Shown here piece after piece: positions 27,590-35,833 of a stretch of 49,489 nucleotides of DNA. The stretch's first letter is position 1. Each line of letters opens with the position of its first letter. A program made the position numbers and the translations under genes. This stretch comes from an uncultured Flavobacteriales bacterium (lineage in GTDB: Bacteria; Bacteroidota; Bacteroidia; Flavobacteriales_D; Sanyastnellaceae): positions 1 through 49,489 of the forward strand of contig CAJXHE010000003.1 in the NCBI GenBank assembly GCA_913051865.1, read 5' to 3'. The notes below the pieces were generated by a model. The model was not told the origin of the DNA. It did not search any database and saw only the letters and a list, made by a program, of their open reading frames with translations.

Positions 27590-29563
27590 ATGAAGCAAAT
27601 ATACTTTTTAATTTCTGCGATGTTCATAGGGACACTCGCAAACGCACAGGTTAAAATGCCTGTTCAAGCTGCTAAGGACGTTCAAGCGTCAAGCGTATAC
27701 TTAAACACCGAGGCTCCTGTACAAGCTGCAAGAGCGGTCTTTTACACAAACGATTGCAATGTCGATAATTGCAGTGACTGGTCTTTTGGCAATGGCGCTG
27801 CTGAAGTAGGTGCACCATGGACAGACATAGATATTAATTTTGAGTGTACAACCGATGGACCTTCTGGACCCTACAATCAGTGGGCAGGTGGCTCAGGAGA
27901 TGGCTCAGCAGCGAGTTCTATGAATTCAACGACCTCTTCAAATGGAACAATCATTGTTGATTCTGATCTTTTCGGAGCAGATGCGAACTATGATGCGAAT
28001 TGGGTGGAAAACTGTTGGTTCCAAACAGTGGCTCCGATTGACTGTTCAGAGCACCCTTACGTCAGCATATCTCTAGAGACAAGATACCGTTGCTGGGACA
28101 ATGGTGGTTCAGACGACAGTGAGAAATGTCTGATCGAAGTGAGCCGTGATGGTATAAACTGGCCTGCAATTGACAACTGGGATGAAGCTTCTGGATATGT
28201 TATTTATGGCAGTGATACTGTTCCTTCTCGTAAAGAAGTTTTCCCTGGATACGAAACAAGTGACACCTCTGATAACCCTTCTCTGTTGGAGTTTGATATC
28301 ACTGATGCTGCTGGAGGGCAAGCCGAAGTTTATGTGCGTTTCCGTTGGTCTGGAACTTGGGGGTACAGTTGGGAAATAGACGATATTAATGTCTACGATA
28401 CGCCTGCAAATGACACGCGTATTGACAACTACTTAAGCTACACAGACTATGAGCGTACAGGATATTACGAGTACGGTGCGTGGCCGCTTTCTCAAATCCC
28501 TGCAGACCTTTCCGCTGCGGCTAAGGTGTATAACGTAGGTTTTGAAGACCAAACAAACGTGACGCTTGATGTTACTGCTGCTGGAACAACAGCATATTCT
28601 ACCCCGATAACGCTTTCGTATGCAACAGCGGACACATTGTCTGCGGCCTACTTGCCTACAGCGCTTGGTCCTGTCACTGTTGACTACCTCCTTACAGCTG
28701 ATGCGGCTGACGAAAACCCAAGCAATAACATGGCATCTCAGTCGTTCGAGGTCACAGACCTTTCTTGGGGACGTGATGAAGGAACCCCTATAAACGCGGC
28801 TCCTGGAGACGGAACAGATGATTATATCGCCGTTTCTCTTTTCGATATCGTAGATGATGTCGTTATTTACGCAATTGACGTTGCGGTGATGGATGGTTCT
28901 GAAACAGGTACCTCGATTATCACTCACCTTTTTGACGGATTTGATGACAACTTCCTTGCGGAGCAGTATGGTGGAATTCTTCAATCAACAGACGAATTTG
29001 ACATTATTGCGGGCAACACAAATGCAGTTGGAGTCCCCGTTACAACTTGGTACACATTGGTGTTTGATGAACCGTATTTAGCGTCTGCAGGTGATTGGAT
29101 AGGCGCAGGATTTGAGCATTACGGAGGGTCAAACGTTCAATACGGAGAATCTAAATTTACGCAAGACAACACGGCATTTATTTACGGACCATTCGGTACA
29201 GGGTCTGCTTACGACTGGTATTACACAAATGAGGTGCCTATGGTACGTTTAAATTTAAATCCGAACGCTGTGAATACGATTTCAGAAGAATCAGTTAACA
29301 CGACAGGTTTTGAGATGTTCCCTAGCTTCCCTAATCCGACAAACGGAGTTACACGTGTTCAGTTCCGCTTAGATCGCGCAGCGGATGTAAACTTCGATGT
29401 CATCGATATCACTGGAAAGATCGTTTATACTATAGATATGGGTACGCAAGCTCCAGGTTACAACAGTATCTCTGTTGATGCCTCTGAATTTGCAGCAGGT
29501 GTTTATACATACACATTATCTGTGGATGGAGAACGCTCTACAGATCGTTTGATGGTCAAGTAA
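27590..29563 (+). CDS. Secreted T9SS cargo protein (choice-of-anchor/MAM-like)
   Basis: A 657-residue secreted protein. Signal peptide MKQIYFLISAMFIGTLANAQ (1-20); an ATG three codons earlier (27581) is also possible. A Cys-containing N-terminal region (CNVDNCSDWSFG) leads into a jelly-roll-like domain with RYRCWDN, then VRFRWSG and WEIDDINVYD, as in choice-of-anchor/MAM-type domains. The C-terminal ~75 residues are a type A T9SS sorting domain (FPNPTNG near the start, GVYTYTL and the final DRLMVK), expected to be cleaved on export. Its ligand is unknown. It has its own consensus promoter and a terminator, and is a paralogue of the next gene. Confidence 0.88.
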   Translation: MKQIYFLISAMFIGTLANAQVKMPVQAAKDVQASSVYLNTEAPVQAARAVFYTNDCNVDNCSDWSFGNGAAEVGAPWTDIDINFECTTDGPSGPYNQWAGGSGDGSAASSMNSTTSSNGTIIVDSDLFGADANYDANWVENCWFQTVAPIDCSEHPYVSISLETRYRCWDNGGSDDSEKCLIEVSRDGINWPAIDNWDEASGYVIYGSDTVPSRKEVFPGYETSDTSDNPSLLEFDITDAAGGQAEVYVRFRWSGTWGYSWEIDDINVYDTPANDTRIDNYLSYTDYERTGYYEYGAWPLSQIPADLSAAAKVYNVGFEDQTNVTLDVTAAGTTAYSTPITLSYATADTLSAAYLPTALGPVTVDYLLTADAADENPSNNMASQSFEVTDLSWGRDEGTPINAAPGDGTDDYIAVSLFDIVDDVVIYAIDVAVMDGSETGTSIITHLFDGFDDNFLAEQYGGILQSTDEFDIIAGNTNAVGVPVTTWYTLVFDEPYLASAGDWIGAGFEHYGGSNVQYGESKFTQDNTAFIYGPFGTGSAYDWYYTNEVPMVRLNLNPNAVNTISEESVNTTGFEMFPSFPNPTNGVTRVQFRLDRAADVNFDVIDITGKIVYTIDMGTQAPGYNSISVDASEFAAGVYTYTLSVDGERSTDRLMVK

Positions 29564-29585
29564 GATTACCCCACACTATTTTTAT

Positions 29586-29621
29586 AAAAAGGGAGGACCG
29601 TTCGGTCTTCCCTTTTTTTTT
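29586..29621 (+). terminator. Intrinsic terminator after the first T9SS cargo gene
   Basis: Hairpin at 29591-29612 (arms GGGAGGAC and GTCTTCCC, one G-T pair, loop CGTTCG), preceded by AAAAA and followed by nine T. Confidence 0.93.
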
Positions 29622-29672
29622 ACGTAATTTGCCGTTCAAATATTTTTTTTACCAATCTCCATACCTAAGAAT

Positions 29673-31709
29673 ATGAAACATTTGACTTTAACTCTTGTAG
29701 CTATTTGCATTTTTGCAATTGCTTCTGGCCAACGCTTGGAAACACTCCACAGCTTTGAGCATTCTGTCACTGCTGCGACCCAGTTAGAGACACATAACGC
29801 CCTTACAGCAGGCATTGAAGCCCGTTTCACACAACGTGGAGGCGGCAACATCCTATTTTCGGAGGATTTCTCAAACGGTTTCGATGGCATTAACGGCAAC
29901 GGAGCATGGACAACTTCTGATAACGCGAATGATTCTCTTTGGGTCTATGTCGCACCAGGCAATGCTGGATACTATTCAAATGGTGATGCAACAGGTGTGT
30001 CTCACCCAGGCGGAGAATTTTCTACAAACATCGGACCCCTCGAATCAGGGACTCCTGAAAACGGTTGGATGATTTTTGACTGTGACTACTTTAACACGCC
30101 AATAGCAACAGGTGTCCAAGACACTGATGGGTCCTTAACGAGCCCTCTGATTGACTTTTCAGATGACGGTTCAGTCATCTTAAATTGGGACCAGTACTTC
30201 CGTTACTGCTGCTACCCTTATGCACCAATCTATGTTGATGTCACAAATGATGCTGGAGTGACTTGGACCACATTTGATGGACATGGATCATTTATTGAAG
30301 CTGCAAATACCCAGTCTGCAAATCCACTCCCATCTACACTAGATATCAGCTGTGTTGCTGCTTACAGTGATTCTGTTCAAATCCGATTCACATACACACA
30401 AGCCCCTGAAACGGGTGCGGCATACAGCCATTACTATTGGGGCATTGATGATGTCGTTGTGAGTTCAAACGACAATGCTGACGATCTTGCGATGGTTCAG
30501 CTTACAAATGGAGATGTTTTCAATGTTTGGGAATACAGAGTAACGCCTATGGAGCAAGCTATTCCAGCCGCTGACGGTGGCGTTCTTGCAGGTGTTTTAT
30601 ACAGAAACAACGGTACAGATAACCAAGAAGATGTCGCTGTGCTTGTCGAAGTTTTAAATGAAGCTGGTGATGAAGTACTTGCTTCTGTCACAGAAACACT
30701 TGCGACAGTATACTCATTTGCAAATGGTCTTAACTGCCCTGCAAACTCTCAGGACACACTCTACATCCCAACGGGATGGGAGCCTTCTACAACAGGGAAC
30801 TACATCCTTCGTTCTACGATTACTTCAGGAAGTAGTTCAGATGTCTCTCCAGAGGACAACACCATGTCTAGGGTGATTGTTTACACGGATGATGAATATG
30901 GCCATGACGATGAATCTATACTCGATGGCGAGATGTTCCCACGTGAGTCTGATTTGCCTGGTCTATACGATCCAACTGGACAAGGGAATTTCTATCACAT
31001 GGTCAATTCAGGATCTACAGCATATGGTATTACTGTTGAGTTTGGTCCAAATTGTGGTCTGAGCATAGGCGGGAATGTTGCGGAATTAGAATTTGAATCT
31101 CGTCTATATTTCTACGACGGTGCTGTAGGTATTACTGACAGTCCTTTCGAGAGTACATTCTGGACATACGATACAGATTGGAGCAATGCAGGACCGATAT
31201 ACTTGGCGTTTGAGGATCCTATCGAACTCGATGCTGATGCAGTTTACTTCGCAGGCGTGATCGCTGAATATGAAAGTGAGGGGGGGCTTACAGTAAATGC
31301 ACAGTTAAATAGTGATACGGACAACAGCACTGGAGAGTACAATGTGACTGGAGACGGAGATTATGTTTGGTTTACATCTCAAACCTACACCCCATCAGTA
31401 CGTCTTATTCTTGGAGAGAGAGTTGCTGTGGATGAATTGGCTTCTTTAAACGGGATCAACCTCGGTCAGAACACACCAAATCCGGCGACAAATTCTACGG
31501 TATTCAGTTTCGAGATTTCTCAAAGTCGTTCAATTGCTTTTGAGGTACGTGATCTAAGCGGAAGAGTTGTTACCCGTATTAATGAGGGAACACTTGGCGC
31601 AGGTAATCATACGATTACTTATGACGTAAGTGCACTTTCTAGCGGATTATACACTTATACGTTGATTGCAGATGACATTTCAGTCACTAAAAAGATGGTT
31701 GTTCGCTAG
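29673..31709 (+). CDS. Secreted T9SS cargo protein, paralogue of the preceding gene
   Basis: A 678-residue secreted protein with signal peptide MKHLTLTLVAICIFAIASGQ (1-20). A choice-of-anchor J-like domain follows (FSEDFSNGFDG near 60, then LNWDQYFRYCC and YYWGIDDVVVSS ending near 270), then beta-sandwich repeats, and a type A T9SS sorting domain (NTPNPATNSTVFSFEI, LSSGLYTYTL, final KKMVVR). The layout and the WGIDD/WEIDD block match the preceding gene, so they look like a tandem duplication that has diverged. Upstream only TACGTAATTTG resembles a -7 element. A strong terminator follows. Confidence 0.87.
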   Translation: MKHLTLTLVAICIFAIASGQRLETLHSFEHSVTAATQLETHNALTAGIEARFTQRGGGNILFSEDFSNGFDGINGNGAWTTSDNANDSLWVYVAPGNAGYYSNGDATGVSHPGGEFSTNIGPLESGTPENGWMIFDCDYFNTPIATGVQDTDGSLTSPLIDFSDDGSVILNWDQYFRYCCYPYAPIYVDVTNDAGVTWTTFDGHGSFIEAANTQSANPLPSTLDISCVAAYSDSVQIRFTYTQAPETGAAYSHYYWGIDDVVVSSNDNADDLAMVQLTNGDVFNVWEYRVTPMEQAIPAADGGVLAGVLYRNNGTDNQEDVAVLVEVLNEAGDEVLASVTETLATVYSFANGLNCPANSQDTLYIPTGWEPSTTGNYILRSTITSGSSSDVSPEDNTMSRVIVYTDDEYGHDDESILDGEMFPRESDLPGLYDPTGQGNFYHMVNSGSTAYGITVEFGPNCGLSIGGNVAELEFESRLYFYDGAVGITDSPFESTFWTYDTDWSNAGPIYLAFEDPIELDADAVYFAGVIAEYESEGGLTVNAQLNSDTDNSTGEYNVTGDGDYVWFTSQTYTPSVRLILGERVAVDELASLNGINLGQNTPNPATNSTVFSFEISQSRSIAFEVRDLSGRVVTRINEGTLGAGNHTITYDVSALSSGLYTYTLIADDISVTKKMVVR

Positions 31710-31737
31710 TCGAAACACCTAGTATTTACTACTAATT

Positions 31738-31775
31738 GAAGAGGTATTCTTAATTGAATGCCTCTTCTTTTTTTT
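31738..31775 (+). terminator. Intrinsic terminator after the second T9SS cargo gene
   Basis: A 12-bp stem with one G-T pair (GAAGAGGTATTC at 31738-31749, GAATGCCTCTTC at 31756-31767, loop TTAATT), followed by eight T. Confidence 0.94.
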
Positions 31776-31792
31776 GTTATTTTTATTCTGTT

Positions 31793-31800
31793 TACTTTCG
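31793..31800 (+). promoter_or_regulatory. -7 element variant (TACTTTCG), leaderless, for gh3
   Basis: TAnnTTCG followed by CACT and the ATG at 31805: the same layout as secA (TACTTTTG-CACC-ATG). It lies 18 bases after the upstream T tract. Confidence 0.58.
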
Positions 31801-31804
31801 CACT

Positions 31805-33307
31805 ATGGGATTGAAAGCATCTTTAAGTAAACAATTTGCCAGGGCGGCCATGGTAGAATTGAAAATCAGGTCATCACAACCGGTATCTGTTCAGTTGAAA
31901 CAACTCAACGATATTGTTAAAACGGCTGCGAAAACCGCATTTGGAAAAGATCACGGATTACGTGATGGGATGTCATTGGAATCATTCCAAAGGTCTGTTC
32001 CTGTTAACGACTACGAGGGACTTAAAAGTTATTTCGATAGAGCTGTTGCTGGAGAAAGCGATGTATTGTGGCCAGGGAAACCGCTATATTTTACAAAAAC
32101 GAGCGGTACAACCTCCGGTACTAAGTACATTCCGATTACAGAAGAGAGTCTGTCAAATCACATTTCTGGTGCTAGAAACGCCTTGCTTGCGCAAATAGTA
32201 GGATCAGGAAACGCAAATTTTGTGAGCGGGAAGATGATCTTTTTGCAGGGAAATCCAGAATTAGACAAGACAGAAGGAGGTATACCGCTTGGTAGGTTGT
32301 CGGGGATTGTTGCGCACCATGTGCCCAAATATCTTCAGCGGAGTAGTTTGCCATCAATGGAGACAAACTGCATTGAAGATTGGGAGGACAAACTTGATGC
32401 GATCGTTAAGGAAACTGCAGAACAGGATTTGCGTCTTGTGAGTGGCATTCCTACGTGGGTGCAAATGTATTTTGAGAAACTTCTAAAGTATACCGGTAAG
32501 GAGACAGTTCAGGATGTGTTTCCAAATTTGAGTCTATTTGTACACGGAGGGTGCGCTTTTGGGCCCTATTCCGAGAAATTTAAACAACTGATAGGCTTTG
32601 ACATTGATCGGGTAGAGTTATACCCTGCATCGGAAGGGTTTCTTGCTTTTCAAGACAAACCTGATGCTGAGGGGATGCTGCTGAATGTAGGAGATGGAAT
32701 ATTTTTCGAGTTTATCCCGATGGTGAAGTATTTGGCAGGAGACAGGACAAGAATTATGGTAGACAAAGTTGAGCTGGGCGTTCACTATGCTGTAATTCTT
32801 ACGACCAACGCAGGCCTGTTTGCATATGATCTAGGTGATACTGTAAAGTTCGTTTCTCTTGATCCGCTTCGGGTAATCGTCACTGGCAGGACGAAGCATT
32901 TCACTTCTGCTTTCGGGGAGCATGTTATCGCTGAGGAAGTAGAAAGTGCGGTCAAAGAAGCAATCACGAAGAATGGCGGTGTCATTTCCGATTTGCATCT
33001 TGCGCCTCAGGTAAAACCTAAAAAAGGCAAGCCATACCATGAATGGCTTATTGAATTCGCGAAGAAACCGAAGGATCTAAAAGCGTTTTCTTCAGATCTG
33101 AATCAGGCACTCAGAGATCAAAATACATATTATAACGATCTGCAAAAGGATGGCGCCTTAGCTCCAGCTGTGGTTACCCCTCTTGCTTCAGGCAGTTTTG
33201 TGAATGCCATGAAATCAAAAGGCATGCTGGGAGGCCAAAACAAAATACCTCGTCTCGCAAACGATAGAACACTGGCGGACTTGCTTCTCAAGTCACAAAA
33301 GAAATGA
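31805..33307 (+). CDS. GH3 family acyl-acid-amido synthetase-like protein
   Basis: A 500-residue protein of the GH3 family, named from plant auxin-amino acid conjugating enzymes of the ANL adenylating superfamily. Visible: the nucleotide-binding loop TKTSGTTSGTKYIPIT (97-112), the YPASEGF motif (about 275-281), and a hinge region DLGDTVKF leading to VTGRTKHFTSAFGEH. By family, it would activate a carboxylic acid with ATP and join it to an amine; the bacterial substrates are not known. The ATG at 31805 is supported by the -7 element spacing. It overlaps the next gene by four bases. Confidence 0.9.
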   Translation: MGLKASLSKQFARAAMVELKIRSSQPVSVQLKQLNDIVKTAAKTAFGKDHGLRDGMSLESFQRSVPVNDYEGLKSYFDRAVAGESDVLWPGKPLYFTKTSGTTSGTKYIPITEESLSNHISGARNALLAQIVGSGNANFVSGKMIFLQGNPELDKTEGGIPLGRLSGIVAHHVPKYLQRSSLPSMETNCIEDWEDKLDAIVKETAEQDLRLVSGIPTWVQMYFEKLLKYTGKETVQDVFPNLSLFVHGGCAFGPYSEKFKQLIGFDIDRVELYPASEGFLAFQDKPDAEGMLLNVGDGIFFEFIPMVKYLAGDRTRIMVDKVELGVHYAVILTTNAGLFAYDLGDTVKFVSLDPLRVIVTGRTKHFTSAFGEHVIAEEVESAVKEAITKNGGVISDLHLAPQVKPKKGKPYHEWLIEFAKKPKDLKAFSSDLNQALRDQNTYYNDLQKDGALAPAVVTPLASGSFVNAMKSKGMLGGQNKIPRLANDRTLADLLLKSQKK

Positions 33308-33906
33308 AAATAGTTGCCTTAACTGGGGGAAGTGGATCAGGTAAATCCACCGTCCTTAATGGATTAAGGGAACACTTCAGTGGAGAAGTAACGATTCTCT
33401 CTCTTGACGATTACTACAGGCCTAAAAATGAACTCCCAACAGATGCCCAAGGGGAGACAAATTTTGATGTTCCGGAAGTCATCAATTACGACGATCTTTT
33501 GAGAGACATGAGATCATTGATGGCAGGTAACGTTGTTGAGTTAGACACTTATACCTATAATAAATCGGCGATGATTTCCGAGCGGATTCAAATTAAACCT
33601 GCGCCTTGGTTGATTTTAGAAGGGATATTTACACTACATCACGAGGATGTTCGTGCGATGATTGACATTAAGGCTTTCATTGACGCTTCCGTGGCTACCC
33701 GGCTTGAAAGACGCAAACATCGAGACCTTACTGTAAGGGGTTATGCGCCAGAAGAGATACAGTATCAGTGGGACAATCACGTCAGGCCTTCAGAATTAAA
33801 ATTCATTGAACCTTGGAAATCCAAATGTGACATTGTCATTGATAATGAGAACAACTGGAAAATAGGATTAACTCAACTTGTAGAAATGATGGCCCTGGTT
33901 CACTAA
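33304..33906 (+). CDS. Uridine kinase-like P-loop kinase
   Basis: A 200-residue P-loop kinase of the uridine kinase/phosphoribulokinase family: Walker A GGSGSGKST (8-16), LSLDDYYRP with the catalytic-type Asp pair near residue 38, LILEGIFTLH (Walker B side), and RRKHRDLTVRGY in the lid. Uridine/cytidine phosphorylation is the likely reaction, but family members can act on other small molecules. The ATG overlaps the gh3 stop (ATGA), so the two are coupled. The ArsC-like gene starts ten bases later. Confidence 0.88.
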   Translation: MKIVALTGGSGSGKSTVLNGLREHFSGEVTILSLDDYYRPKNELPTDAQGETNFDVPEVINYDDLLRDMRSLMAGNVVELDTYTYNKSAMISERIQIKPAPWLILEGIFTLHHEDVRAMIDIKAFIDASVATRLERRKHRDLTVRGYAPEEIQYQWDNHVRPSELKFIEPWKSKCDIVIDNENNWKIGLTQLVEMMALVH

Positions 33907-33916
33907 CAAAAATTCT

Positions 33917-34270
33917 ATGAAAAAGGCATTTACACTTCCAACCTGCAAGACATGTCAACGCATATTTGACGACTTAAATCCTTCAAAAAATGGATTTGAA
34001 ATTATAGATATTAAGGCGATGGGTATTTCAAGTGAAGACCTAGATGCTATGAAAGAACTTAAAGGTTCTTATGAAGCTCTTTTTTCTCGCAGAGCGATGA
34101 AGTTTAGAAGCTTGAATTTGCGGGATAAAACACTTTCAGAGGATGATTATAGAACACTTATTTTAGGCGAGTATACCTTTCTTAAGCGCCCAGTATTTTT
34201 ATTTGAAAATGCAATCACAGTGGGCTCAAGAAAGTCTGAAATTAATAAAGCAAGAGATTTTTTAAGTTAA
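33917..34270 (+). CDS. ArsC/Spx-like thioredoxin-fold protein
   Basis: A 117-residue protein of the ArsC/Spx/YffB thioredoxin-fold family, with an N-terminal CKTC pair (C10 and C13) after a short strand, FSRRAMKFRSL in the middle and the late FLKRPVFLFENAITVG block that carries the family's conserved arginine. The CxxC pair is more Spx- or YffB-like than arsenate-reductase-like; no other ars gene is nearby. A role in thiol-redox chemistry is inferred. It lies ten bases after the kinase gene and four bases before the exporter gene. Confidence 0.85.
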   Translation: MKKAFTLPTCKTCQRIFDDLNPSKNGFEIIDIKAMGISSEDLDAMKELKGSYEALFSRRAMKFRSLNLRDKTLSEDDYRTLILGEYTFLKRPVFLFENAITVGSRKSEINKARDFLS

Positions 34271-34274
34271 GAAA

Positions 34275-35243
34275 TTGACCAACAGTGGTGGAAATAGCGG
34301 CGCAATTTGGGCTCACTTCGCCCTATTTACAGTAGGTGCTATTTATGCTGGAAATTACATTGTTGCCAAGGGGCTCATGCCCGATATCGTAGGTCCTTCA
34401 GGATTTATTGTCCTTCGAGTGGTGGGTGGTACGGCCATGTTTTTTACAGTGATGTTCATCTTAAGGTTGTTAGGTGTCGGGAAGATTGAGCGTATCTCAA
34501 GAACCGATTTACCCCGATTGATTCTCTGTGGATTATGCGGCGTTGCAATCAATCAACTTTGCTTTTTCAATGGTCTGGCATTGACAAGTCCCATACACGC
34601 TTCTTTAATCATGACCGTGAATCCAATTTTCGTATTGCTGATTAGCGCGCTCTTTCTAAGCACTAAGATAACAGCAAGGAAAATAGCGGGGATATGCATA
34701 GGCGGAACTGGCGCAGGATTGCTTCTCCTATTCAGCGGTCAAACTTCGGCTGTAGAATCTGGAGCGAGCTGGGAAGGTGATTTGCTCGTACTCATCAATG
34801 CTTTTGCCTATGGTGTTTATTTGGTTGCGGTGAAGCCACTAATGTCCAAATATCATCCCTTGACAATTATTTCATGGGTGTTCCTTTTTGGAATGGTGTT
34901 TGTCTTGCCGATTGGCATGGATCAGGTATTGGATATTCAATGGGGACAACTTGAGAAACATCACTTTCAAGGATTGTTATATGTCATTTTGGGGACGACG
35001 TTTTTGGCTTATTTGCTTAACATCTTCGCGCTCAATAAAGTGTCTCCCGTCGTCGTGAGTATTTATATTTACTTACAGCCTCTCATTGTCGTTTTGCTTG
35101 TAGGTATACTGGCTTTATTGGGTTTGGGTCATTATCACAACGACATCAATTTATTCACGTGCCTCTTTGCATTTGCGATATTCACAGGTGTATGGTTAGT
35201 GAGTGTGCCTAAGGGATGGATAACTGAACGGATTAAGGGTTAA
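34275..35243 (+). CDS. EamA/DMT-family transporter (TTG start)
   Basis: A 322-residue inner-membrane transporter with ten hydrophobic segments in two EamA repeats (first IWAHFALFTVGAIYAGNYIVAKG; second from GDLLVLINAFAYGVYLVAVK). The only usable start upstream of the first helix is TTG at 34275, four bases after the ArsC-like stop, because an in-frame TAA lies at 34263. Position in the gh3 cluster suggests export of a product of that cluster, but this is inference. It is not closely similar to the EamA protein at 9058. Confidence 0.87.
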   Translation: MTNSGGNSGAIWAHFALFTVGAIYAGNYIVAKGLMPDIVGPSGFIVLRVVGGTAMFFTVMFILRLLGVGKIERISRTDLPRLILCGLCGVAINQLCFFNGLALTSPIHASLIMTVNPIFVLLISALFLSTKITARKIAGICIGGTGAGLLLLFSGQTSAVESGASWEGDLLVLINAFAYGVYLVAVKPLMSKYHPLTIISWVFLFGMVFVLPIGMDQVLDIQWGQLEKHHFQGLLYVILGTTFLAYLLNIFALNKVSPVVVSIYIYLQPLIVVLLVGILALLGLGHYHNDINLFTCLFAFAIFTGVWLVSVPKGWITERIKG

Positions 35244-35274
35244 TTTGGTCTTATAATTTGAGAAAGTAAAAACC

Positions 35275-35805
35275 ATGGCTATTCAAAAACCTTTTAACCT
35301 CACGAAATGGATTGAGGAAAACAGAGATTTACTCAAACCACCTGTGGGAAATAAGAATTTGTACATAGAAAGTGGAGATTATATCGTCATGATCGTTGCC
35401 GGACCTAACGCGCGAAAAGATTTTCATTACAACGAGACAGAAGAGTTGTTTTATCAGATAGAAGGTGAGATTTGTGTTCGGATTCAAGAGGATGGCAAGG
35501 TGGTGGAAATGAATCTCGGAGCGGGAGACATGTTTCTTCTTCCGAGCAAGGTGCCTCACAGCCCTGTCAGATCAGATAACTCGATCGGGCTTGTGATTGA
35601 GAAGAAGAGAGGGCCGAACATGAAGGATGGCTTGATGTGGTTCTGCGACAGTTGCAATGAGAAATTACATGAAACTTTTTTCGAGTTAAAAAACATTGAG
35701 ATAGATTTCCAAAAAAGGTTCAATGCGTTTTACTCCTCAGAGTCTCACAGAACATGTAAAAAATGCGGGGAAGTGATGGCCACAGACCCCCGTTTTATTT
35801 CTTAA
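35275..35805 (+). CDS. nbaC: 3-hydroxyanthranilate 3,4-dioxygenase
   Basis: Opens 3-hydroxyanthranilate to aminocarboxymuconate semialdehyde, which closes to quinolinate for NAD synthesis. The 176-residue cupin keeps the iron ligands H51, E57 and H95 and substrate arginines R47 and R99, at the same numbers as the well-studied Cupriavidus enzyme. The C-terminal rubredoxin-like iron site is present (C124, C127, C161, C164). It supplies the step after kynureninase (22372-23646). It is 31 bases after the EamA gene; the imperfect TATAATTTG at 35252-35260 could be a promoter. Confidence 0.96.
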   Translation: MAIQKPFNLTKWIEENRDLLKPPVGNKNLYIESGDYIVMIVAGPNARKDFHYNETEELFYQIEGEICVRIQEDGKVVEMNLGAGDMFLLPSKVPHSPVRSDNSIGLVIEKKRGPNMKDGLMWFCDSCNEKLHETFFELKNIEIDFQKRFNAFYSSESHRTCKKCGEVMATDPRFIS

Positions 35806-35833
35806 GAAAACCAAATAACATGAACTCACTTAT

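Noticed and set aside
28433-28984. 183-codon minus-strand frame inside the first T9SS cargo gene
   Set aside because: The product is rich in Arg, Cys and Ser with no recognisable motif, and lies wholly antisense to a gene with signal peptide, domains and sorting tail.
35798-35809. 12-bp palindrome TTTCTTAAGAAA at the end of nbaC
   Set aside because: A/T-rich, contains the stop codon and has no T tract after it; likely incidental.
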